Both the position numbers and the translations under genes were made by a program. A stretch of DNA of 6,959 bases from Lachnoclostridium sp. UBA1781 (lineage in GTDB: Bacteria > Bacillota > Clostridia > Lachnospirales > Lachnospiraceae). The notes under the pieces were generated by a model, which worked only from the letters and a program-made list of their open reading frames with translations, searched no databases and had not been told where the DNA came from. The stretch lies in assembly GCA_002315495.1 (NCBI GenBank), contig DCGJ01000059.1, positions 1 to 6,959 of the forward strand. Reading direction: 5' to 3'. This document shows, piece after piece, positions 1-5,023 of this stretch (the stretch's first letter is position 1; each line of letters starts with the position of its first letter).

Positions 1-10
1 TTAGTCACCG

Positions 11-16
11 CCTCCT
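11..16 (-). promoter_or_regulatory. Strong Shine-Dalgarno for a gene starting at or beyond the left edge
   Basis: The minus strand reads GAGTAGGAGG followed by ten more bases to the window edge. AGGAGG is a perfect anti-16S match and lies 18 bases past the stop codon of the SDR gene. The only start-like codon inside the window (GTG at 8-6) is just 2 nt away, too close, so the start codon probably lies at or just outside base 1. This suggests a second minus-strand gene co-transcribed with the SDR. The site itself is seen; the downstream gene is inferred. Confidence 0.5.
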
Positions 17-34
17 ACTCGATTTGTGTGAAAT

Positions 35-805
35 TCATTCCTTGCGCACAATTCGATTACGCTGCGGGCGAAGAGTGACCTCCGTCACAACCAGACCGTC
101 TCTTACAGAAATCATCTGCATTGCGGCCTCCGCAACCTCCTCGGTGTCAAGTCGTTCGTAAGAATCTTCACTGCAGGAGAAGTCCGCATTGCGATATAAA
201 TTTGTATCGGTTAGATCCGGCTGGAGGGTTAATACCCGAACGCCCGATTTCCTTACCTCTTCGAAGAGGCTCTTGGAAAATGCACTTAACCCCGCTTTCG
301 TTGCCCCATAACAAGCCCCGAACGGAGCCGCATGGGTAGCCGTGACGGAACTGATATTTAGAATCATTCCCTTCGTTTCCTGCAGGGTTCGCAGGAAGAG
401 ATTTGTAAGCTGTAACGGTGCTTCCAGATTTACTGCAATCATTTCGTGAATGGCCTGTTCCGAAAGGTCCTGGTGAGGGCCATAATAAGCGCAGCCTGCG
501 TTGTTTACAAGAAGGGTCAGCTTGTGCTTTAGTTCCTGAAGCTTTGGATGGCCGGAAAGACCGGTAAGGTCTGTCAGGTCATAGATGATTCGGTGGAAGT
601 GAGCATTTGCCAATTGCCCTTCCCGAGTGGCCAGATAGCGAACCAGTTCACTTCCCTCAAAGTGCAGACCGATGCCGTACACCTCGAAGCCTGCCGCCAG
701 TAATTTTTTTGTAAGTTCTGCGCCGATTCCATTCGTGCAGCCGGTCACTAATGCGTATGGTGAACGGTCGGAAGCCGTTGTAGAACGATGATTTGTATCA
801 GACAT
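35..805 (-). CDS. Classical short-chain dehydrogenase/reductase (SDR family oxidoreductase)
   Basis: A 256-residue NAD(P)-dependent Rossmann-fold oxidoreductase of the classical SDR family, whose usual length is about 250. The cofactor loop TGCTNGIG is at residues 21-28, the structural NNAG at 101-104, and the catalytic set is N126, S152, Y166 and K170 (YGATK), so the active site looks intact. The usual PG after strand 6 is PD here (196-197), a common type of variation. The C-terminal segment around TLRPQ resembles cytosolic SDRs of the YdfG-like type, but the substrate cannot be named. There is no signal peptide or membrane segment, so it should be cytoplasmic. The ATG start is supported by GGAG 8 nt upstream. 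It is divergent from the histidine kinase, and a strong ribosome binding site after its stop suggests it is the first gene of an operon. Sure of the family, unsure of the reaction. Confidence 0.93.
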   Translation of the reverse strand: MSDTNHRSTTASDRSPYALVTGCTNGIGAELTKKLLAAGFEVYGIGLHFEGSELVRYLATREGQLANAHFHRIIYDLTDLTGLSGHPKLQELKHKLTLLVNNAGCAYYGPHQDLSEQAIHEMIAVNLEAPLQLTNLFLRTLQETKGMILNISSVTATHAAPFGACYGATKAGLSAFSKSLFEEVRKSGVRVLTLQPDLTDTNLYRNADFSCSEDSYERLDTEEVAEAAMQMISVRDGLVVTEVTLRPQRNRIVRKE

Positions 806-826
806 TTTATAATCTCCAAGAATTCA

Positions 827-844
827 AAATCAAATACTTGATTT
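827..844. promoter_or_regulatory. Candidate operator: perfect 7-4-7 inverted repeat
   Basis: AAATCAA-ATAC-TTGATTT is a perfect inverted repeat with 7-bp arms and a 4-bp centre. It sits at the predicted transcription start of the SDR gene, just downstream of its -10 box. An overlapping second repeat, ATCAAAT-N5-ATTTGAT (829-847), shares most of the same bases. The size and TCAA/TTGA half-sites are like those bound by small dimeric repressors such as MarR-type proteins, but no regulator gene is in view and the family is a guess. Confidence 0.45.
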
Positions 845-845
845 G

Positions 846-874
846 ATGGTATCATAACGAGAAAAGGATTGCAA
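846..874 (-). promoter_or_regulatory. Candidate promoter for the SDR gene
   Basis: On the minus strand, TTGCAA (874-869), a 17-bp spacer and TACCAT (851-846) form a sigma-A-type candidate with 4 of 6 matches at each box. The predicted start near 839 falls inside the inverted repeat at 827-844. The -35 hexamer is its own reverse complement and is also the -35 of the promoter facing the kinase. An alternative -10, TATGAT (856-851), has no good -35 at the right distance. Confidence 0.4.
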
Positions 875-897
875 GAAATTACCCCCTTCGCTATAAT
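869..897 (+). promoter_or_regulatory. Candidate sigma-A promoter for the histidine kinase
   Basis: TTGCAA (869-874), a 17-bp spacer and a perfect TATAAT (892-897) match a vegetative promoter. Transcription would begin near 904, giving a leader of about 65 nt before the ATG at 969. This argues against a start at the in-frame TTG at 906, which would lie at the very 5' end of the mRNA. Confidence 0.65.
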
Positions 898-968
898 CAA
901 ACTGATTGGGAAAAGGATTGGCGCGAGATGATTGTAGTCGCATTTTACTGGAGAAAGGAGTGTTCCGG

Positions 969-2912
969 ATGAATCAGATTCGAAAGAATCTAAAAGTAAT
1001 GATGGTATTTCTGGCGGTCATGGTGTTTGCTGTATTTCATGCCCTGTTATCACTTTTTTTGTTTACGGATACGCTTGATTATTCCAATGACTGGACACCG
1101 ACACAGGAGGTACTTCAGTTCTCGGAAGCGATTGTGCGCCTGTCCAGTGAGAATTTTGAGTATTATGGTGGAGAACTATACAGTCCGGAGGATTTTAAGG
1201 CGGGGGTTACAAAGACACCGGCAACGGATAGCGGAGCATACGAGCACAAGCAAAATGCATACGGAACCTATCGGATTGTGTTGCATTTGACTCCGGGAGA
1301 AAGATATAGTATCGCGGGTAACAGCGTTACCTTTGCGGAAAAAATGTATGTAAACGGAGAGCTGTTACTCGAGGTCGGAACGGTGGCGGACAATGAAAAA
1401 GATTTTGTGCCGCGAACGAAATATGTATCGGTTTGTTTCACTCCGCTAACGGAAGAGACCGAGATCATTATTCAGCGTGCGAATTTTAACCATTACAACT
1501 CGGCCGGTGTTCAGTTGGATATCGGAGTGGAGGATAAGGTTTCGTTAATGACAAATCGGTATTTTATGGGTGCCATTTTTCAGCTGGGACTTTTGATTTC
1601 CGGTGTATTGCTGAATCTTGGACTGTTTGCGGTACAATCCCATAGGGCGAGCTTATACCTTTCCTTATCCTGTATGTTTTTTGCCATACGTGCATCGCTT
1701 ACCAACCCGAAGCCGATTATGATTGTTTTTCCGGAATTGAACTGGTATCTTGGCCATCGACTGGAATGCTGCTCGATGGGACTCGCGATTACCTTTATGG
1801 CATTATATCTGATGAAGGTGTTTCCGAATCTTGTTCCGAAACGGTTTCAAGTATTGTTTATTGGCGGCTGCGGCCTTACCGTAGGCGTGTATGCGTTAAG
1901 TCCATCGATGTTCTATACGAGATATCATATATCGATTTTGGGGATTCTCTTTCTACTCCTTGCATTATTTTTCTTCTTTGTTATCAAGAATGTAATCGGA
2001 AGATTGCGGGATTATCGACTGTCACAGCGATTGATTATGGATGGCGGAATTGTCTTTCTGCTGGGGCTTCTTATCGATACGTTACGATATACGCAGAGAG
2101 ATTTGCAGATGACCAAATTTGGTATCATCATTTTCGTTTATCTGAATGTACTGGCGATTGCGATAGATTTAAATGCGACCAGACAGGATTTGGAGGAGGT
2201 AAAGGAGAAGGAAGCGCAGTTAAATGCCATGAATCTGTCCCTCACCAAATTGTACGGCGTGCGCGAGAACGTGATTGCCGGTATTACACATGAATTAAAC
2301 ACCCCGCTTACCGTTATTTCGGGCTATGCCCATCTTTCGGCAAATGCCGTGCGGGACGGAAGAGTGGATGACAAACTGTTAAATCGTCTCCAACTGATTG
2401 AGAAGGAAGCCCTTCGTCTCGGACGACTTACCGAGCATATGAAAATGCAGTCCTATACGGACGAGCGTGTGAACTTAAGTGAACGTGTTTCGGTTGAGGA
2501 AATCTTGAAAAACACCAAGGATTTCTGTGCTATTTTATGTGAGCGATACAACAATCATATTGCGATTCAGTGTCGTTCGGAGATGTTTATTTCCTGTATT
2601 CCGGATGAAGTGTATCAGATTCTTTACAATCTGGTGGCAAATGCCAACCGGCAGATGGTGAACGGAACAATTACGTTAAAAGCGGAATCGGAAACCGACC
2701 GAGTGCGCTTCGCCTGCATTGATAACGGAAAAGGCATGACAGAAGAAACCAAATGGCGCGTATTCGAGGTTGGATATTCTCCGGACGGTAGTAGCGGACT
2801 GGGACTTCCGCTTGTGAAGGAAATCGTCGAATCCTACGGTGGAACGATTCATGTTACGGATGGAGCGAAGGGAGGCACAATCGTTAGTTTTACGCTTCCG
2901 AAAGCAGAATAA
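969..2912 (+). CDS. Membrane sensor histidine kinase with 7TMR-DISM sensor region
   Basis: A 647-residue sensor kinase. An N-terminal membrane segment (about 11-33) is followed by an extracytoplasmic region (35-195). Its second half (about 98-188: YRIVLHL, MYVNGELLLEVG, then NFNHYNSAG) reads like a DISMED-type beta-sandwich ligand domain. About seven hydrophobic helices (198-402) form the 7TMR-DISM block. A short coiled linker (403-430) leads to the HisKA domain, with H-box HELNTPL and phospho-acceptor H441, then HATPase_c with N-box around 554-560, DNGKGM at 585-590, F599 and GSSGLGL at 607-613. All kinase motifs are present, so it should autophosphorylate. There is no receiver or DNA-binding domain and no adjacent response regulator, so it looks like an orphan kinase. 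The ATG at 969 is chosen because AGGAG lies 8 nt upstream. An in-frame TTG at 906 would add 21 residues but has no site. The ligand is unknown; such domains often bind carbohydrates or other small molecules. Confidence 0.92.
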   Translation: MNQIRKNLKVMMVFLAVMVFAVFHALLSLFLFTDTLDYSNDWTPTQEVLQFSEAIVRLSSENFEYYGGELYSPEDFKAGVTKTPATDSGAYEHKQNAYGTYRIVLHLTPGERYSIAGNSVTFAEKMYVNGELLLEVGTVADNEKDFVPRTKYVSVCFTPLTEETEIIIQRANFNHYNSAGVQLDIGVEDKVSLMTNRYFMGAIFQLGLLISGVLLNLGLFAVQSHRASLYLSLSCMFFAIRASLTNPKPIMIVFPELNWYLGHRLECCSMGLAITFMALYLMKVFPNLVPKRFQVLFIGGCGLTVGVYALSPSMFYTRYHISILGILFLLLALFFFFVIKNVIGRLRDYRLSQRLIMDGGIVFLLGLLIDTLRYTQRDLQMTKFGIIIFVYLNVLAIAIDLNATRQDLEEVKEKEAQLNAMNLSLTKLYGVRENVIAGITHELNTPLTVISGYAHLSANAVRDGRVDDKLLNRLQLIEKEALRLGRLTEHMKMQSYTDERVNLSERVSVEEILKNTKDFCAILCERYNNHIAIQCRSEMFISCIPDEVYQILYNLVANANRQMVNGTITLKAESETDRVRFACIDNGKGMTEETKWRVFEVGYSPDGSSGLGLPLVKEIVESYGGTIHVTDGAKGGTIVSFTLPKAE

Positions 2913-2916
2913 AGAT

Positions 2917-2957
2917 AAAAAAATGCGGTTCTTCCCGAGGGAGGAGCCGCATTTTTA
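2917..2957. terminator. Bidirectional rho-independent terminator between convergent genes
   Basis: Arms at 2919-2936 and 2939-2956 pair over 18 positions with two G-U wobbles as read on the plus strand. The stem closes at the CCCGAGGG apex, so the real loop is probably CGAG. The plus strand ends in a TTTTT run and the minus strand in seven Ts (2923-2917). The hairpin lies 6 bases after the kinase stop and 33 bases past the lyase stop, so it can end both transcripts. Confidence 0.9.
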
Positions 2958-2989
2958 CGGATTCTGTGCGTGGCGTTGGAGAAACTTTG

Positions 2990-4006
2990 TTAACACTCTG
3001 TCCAGAAAAAGATTTTGTCCGACGGAAGGTGCTTCGAAAGCTCGTCCCTGGCAATCGAAAACAGTCTTTGTTCGGTTTCTTCATCATAATGATAAACGCC
3101 GTTTGTTAATGTATATGGATAGTAGGTGATGCTACATTCTCTTGCTTCGCGCATATTCTTCAGATAGTCCTTACTGATTCGGAAGACACCCACGCTTACA
3201 TCGAAGAGGTCTTCGCCAGAAACGGTCTCGAAAACTTCGTTGAAAAATGCGCGATAAACTGTCTCGAAATCGGAGAGAGCAAGCATCGGATCGAAGCAGA
3301 GGCGAACCTTTCGTTCGTCGGAAACCGTTTTATCCACGGCCTCTAATCGAAGCTTTAGGCTTGGAGTGGAGTGCTCATACCGGGAGATTACTTCCTGCGG
3401 TGACAGGGTAAAGGCAAATATCATATTGGAAAGCTTCGGGAGAGAGAGAATGGTCTTTGCTGAGGCGCATTTGGTTCGCACCTCAACGGTACAGTTCGGA
3501 CGAGTGGCAAGGTATTCGCACCATTCCGCAAGGTACCCCGTGAGCGGTTCGATGGCCAGAAGGTCCGTGTCGTAGCTGATGCACAGGTAGACCGGATGGA
3601 TTGCGAGAAGTTTGTCCAGCTCTCGAAATGTTTCTGAAAGGTCCACAAACATAACCATATGAGCGCTGCGATACATTCCCTGAAGGTAGCAGTACTCACA
3701 GTCATAGATACAGTTCATTACACAGGAGGTATAATAAAAATGCTCATTCCCCATGCTTTGGCAGACCTTTGCTCCCGGGTAAATGGCCGCATTTCCCTGG
3801 GCAAGAATCAGGCTGCGACTCTGTCTCTGCGTGGAAGGCTCCTGATGAGAACGACAGAAGATGTCTTTGTAGGATGAACATTCTACAACGGTAGAATTAG
3901 AAAAACGACGCAAAACCTGTGCTGTTCGAGGATGCTCCATGACACCCTTTTCCACGTAAATATGGGAAAACTGATTAGCGAAGACACTGGTCTTTAAATC
4001 GTTCAA
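2990..4006 (-). CDS. splB: Spore photoproduct lyase, clostridial-type radical-SAM DNA repair enzyme
   Basis: A 338-residue protein, against about 342 for Bacillus subtilis SplB, that should reverse the UV-induced spore photoproduct (5-thyminyl-5,6-dihydrothymine) in spore DNA using a 4Fe-4S cluster and SAM. The cluster motif CxxxCxxC is C99-IYD-C103-EY-C106, followed by the SplB-typical YLQ. From memory of the Bacillus protein, several blocks align along the whole length: QFSHIYVEKGVMEHP near the N-terminus, TDLLAIEPLT (147-156), VEVRTK (174-179), FAFTLSPQEVISRYE (197-211) and LCFDPM (236-241). At the position of the Bacillus hydrogen-donor Cys141, ungapped alignment puts Y145. Cysteines C82, C95 and C142 lie nearby in sequence. 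The start is TTG, with AAGGAAGGAAAG 7 nt upstream. It overlaps the upstream nucleosidase gene by 32 nt, so translational coupling is likely. No splA-like gene is seen. It is expected to be expressed in the forespore, but I could not find a convincing sigma-G promoter. Confidence 0.9.
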   Translation of the reverse strand: MNDLKTSVFANQFSHIYVEKGVMEHPRTAQVLRRFSNSTVVECSSYKDIFCRSHQEPSTQRQSRSLILAQGNAAIYPGAKVCQSMGNEHFYYTSCVMNCIYDCEYCYLQGMYRSAHMVMFVDLSETFRELDKLLAIHPVYLCISYDTDLLAIEPLTGYLAEWCEYLATRPNCTVEVRTKCASAKTILSLPKLSNMIFAFTLSPQEVISRYEHSTPSLKLRLEAVDKTVSDERKVRLCFDPMLALSDFETVYRAFFNEVFETVSGEDLFDVSVGVFRISKDYLKNMREARECSITYYPYTLTNGVYHYDEETEQRLFSIARDELSKHLPSDKIFFWTEC

Positions 4007-4826
4007 AATAAATCTTTCCTTCCTTTTTGGAATTTGGCTGGTTACTCATTCCTTCTCCAATCTCTTCGGTGTGAATGAAATCCTGAATCATTCCGATGGC
4101 ATAACCACGTTCCAGCTCGTAGTAGAGAAGGAGGCGTCGCATCTCGTGCCGCATGGTTTCCGAAAGGTAGAGAAGGTCAAGAAACTGCTGAATCACGGTT
4201 TCTTCGGATTCGCTGTAGGTGATGCGGCGGGTTCCGCTTCCGTGAAAGGAGCGAAGCGCTTCGGTAATGCCAAGGAGCGCACCGGTCATAAGCTCAAAGA
4301 CAAAGGTCGGACCGACGGAAGTGCCGTTTTCACCAAAGTCAGAGACGGTCTTAAAGAAAAACATGCGGTCCGTGGAGAAGAAGCGGAGTGCTGCCTGAAA
4401 GAGACCAGCGGCCTCCATATCGTAAAGCATTCGTGAGTGTTCTGTCGGCTCTGTCTGAAGATGTGACACGGTAGTTAACGAAGCTTCCGGAAAGGAGTGA
4501 AGGTACAACAGATCCGGATAATAATCGCGGGCTTCCGCATCGGCGGTGATTTTGTTGATGATATAGGTTTCACCGATTTCTGCCGATTGGTCCGGGCATC
4601 CGCAGGTGCCCACATTGGCGAAGATATCGGTTTCGGAAGGTGGCAGGGCAGTCAAAACTTCGGTAAGGGAAATGGCCGCCTGAACAGGGCCTGTTCCGGT
4701 GATGACAATAACCGCTTCCTCCGAGGTGAATACCTGCATATGGGTAAATGCTGCATTTTTCGTGCATTCATAAGCCTTGATAAATGGGGACGCTTCCATG
4801 TAAAGCGCTGCGCTTAAGTAAATCAA
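3975..4826 (-). CDS. MTAN/PNP-fold nucleoside phosphorylase or nucleosidase-like protein
   Basis: A 283-residue protein. Residues 1 to about 195 follow the purine nucleoside phosphorylase / MTA-SAH nucleosidase (Pfs, COG0775-like) fold. E11 sits in the first loop at the place of the catalytic-base glutamate, GTGPVQAA at 44-51 is the glycine turn, NVGTCG at 71-76 matches the TGSAGG-like turn, and DMEAAG at 136-141 carries the ribose-binding glutamate (E137). The purine-binding/catalytic aspartate appears as D163 in KTVSDFGEN. Residues 196-283 are an extra, mostly helical, charged tail not found in Pfs (about 230 residues). The TTG start is supported by GGAGG 8 nt upstream; an ATG at codon 10 (4799) has no such site. 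It is the first gene of an operon with spore photoproduct lyase and overlaps it by 32 nt. A role in clearing 5'-deoxyadenosine or related adenosyl products for that enzyme is inferred from context. Substrate not established. Confidence 0.82.
   Translation of the reverse strand: MIYLSAALYMEASPFIKAYECTKNAAFTHMQVFTSEEAVIVITGTGPVQAAISLTEVLTALPPSETDIFANVGTCGCPDQSAEIGETYIINKITADAEARDYYPDLLYLHSFPEASLTTVSHLQTEPTEHSRMLYDMEAAGLFQAALRFFSTDRMFFFKTVSDFGENGTSVGPTFVFELMTGALLGITEALRSFHGSGTRRITYSESEETVIQQFLDLLYLSETMRHEMRRLLLYYELERGYAIGMIQDFIHTEEIGEGMSNQPNSKKEGKIYFERFKDQCLR
4014..4025 (-). promoter_or_regulatory. Ribosome binding site fixing the TTG start of the lyase
   Basis: The minus strand has AAGGAAGGAAAG ending 7 nt before the TTG at 4006-4004. 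It lies inside the coding end of the nucleosidase gene. The next in-frame ATG is codon 23, which would remove the N-terminal block that aligns with Bacillus SplB, so TTG is preferred. Confidence 0.7.
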
Positions 4827-4831
4827 CGACG

Positions 4832-4839
4832 TTTCCTCC
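4832..4839 (-). promoter_or_regulatory. Ribosome binding site fixing the TTG start of the nucleosidase
   Basis: The minus strand reads GGAGGAAA, with GGAGG (4839-4835) 8 nt before the TTG at 4826. The ATG nine codons further in has no purine-rich site ahead of it, and starting there would drop the first beta strand of the fold. Confidence 0.75.
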
Positions 4840-4848
4840 GTAAAGATG

Positions 4849-4895
4849 GCATAAATTGAGAAATGAATAGCAATTATTCCATTTCACAATTTTGC
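4849..4895. repeat. Long imperfect inverted repeat (operator or leader hairpin)
   Basis: The left arm GCA-T-AAATTG-A-GAAATGAATA (4849-4869) pairs with the right arm TATTC-C-ATTTC-A-CAATTT-TGC (4875-4895) around a 5-nt centre GCAAT. About 19 base pairs form, with two single-base bulges (T4852 and one C at 4879-4880) and one A-A mismatch. On the minus strand it would lie in the leader of the nucleosidase-lyase mRNA, ending 9 nt before the Shine-Dalgarno. On the plus strand it overlaps the candidate -35 of the xylanase. It lacks a T-run in either direction, so it is not a normal terminator. The AT-rich sequence makes chance pairing easier than usual. Confidence 0.5.
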
Positions 4896-4910
4896 TCAAA
4901 TCATTAGAAT
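4882..4910 (+). promoter_or_regulatory. Candidate promoter for the xylanase
   Basis: TTTCAC (4882-4887), 17 bp, then TAGAAT (4905-4910). The -10 matches 5 of 6 and the -35 is weak, as expected for a gene needing an activator. The start would be near 4917, giving a leader of about 107 nt. The -35 lies within the right arm of the inverted repeat at 4849-4895. Confidence 0.35.
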
Positions 4911-4937
4911 AATACCATAACAAATTGGGTTTGGGAA
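4909..4937 (-). promoter_or_regulatory. Candidate promoter for the nucleosidase-lyase operon
   Basis: On the minus strand, TTCCCA (4937-4932), 17 bp, then TATTAT (4914-4909), with 4 of 6 and 5 of 6 matches to sigma-A boxes. Its -10 overlaps by two bases the candidate -10 of the divergent xylanase promoter, so the two would compete for polymerase. A forespore (sigma-G) promoter would be expected for spore photoproduct lyase. The best such candidate, GAATA-N16-CAATTTA (minus strand, around 4880-4852), has poor spacing and is not claimed. Confidence 0.35.
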
Positions 4938-5023
4938 GTGTGCTGTGACAATGGAGGGTTGGGCGCATTTTTCCGGAGTTTACGAAAGACCCTGGATGTG
5001 AGGGGCTTTGGAAAGGAAGAAAT

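Noticed and set aside
906..968. In-frame TTG at 906 extending the histidine kinase by 21 residues
   Set aside because: It lies at the predicted transcription start, has no ribosome binding site, and the added residues are not hydrophobic or conserved-looking. The ATG at 969 has AGGAG at ideal spacing.
1766..2293. 175-codon plus-strand frame inside the kinase
   Set aside because: It is a different frame of the kinase transmembrane and HisKA region. Its protein has no recognisable motif and no ribosome binding site was apparent.
4071..4817. Two plus-strand frames (121 and 106 codons) opposite the nucleosidase
   Set aside because: Both are antisense shadows of the nucleosidase gene, whose fold motifs are clear on the minus strand. 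No domain or ribosome binding site supports them.
4852..4880. Possible sigma-G (forespore) promoter GAATA-N16-CAATTTA for the nucleosidase-lyase operon
   Set aside because: The spacing is short of the usual 18 and the -10 matches only 5 of 7, in an AT-rich stretch. It is worth mapping but not supported enough to annotate.
4951..5001. A 16-codon ATG-to-TGA frame upstream of the xylanase (starts MEGWAHF), a possible leader peptide
   Set aside because: Only a weak, badly spaced GGAAG precedes it, there is no attenuator-like hairpin with a T-run before the xylanase, and a frame this short is expected by chance.
4827..5023. Riboswitch (for example a SAM riboswitch) in the leader of the nucleosidase-lyase operon
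   Set aside because: The leader is only about 75 nt and AT-rich, with one imperfect hairpin. I see no SAM-riboswitch conserved core or terminator/antiterminator pair.
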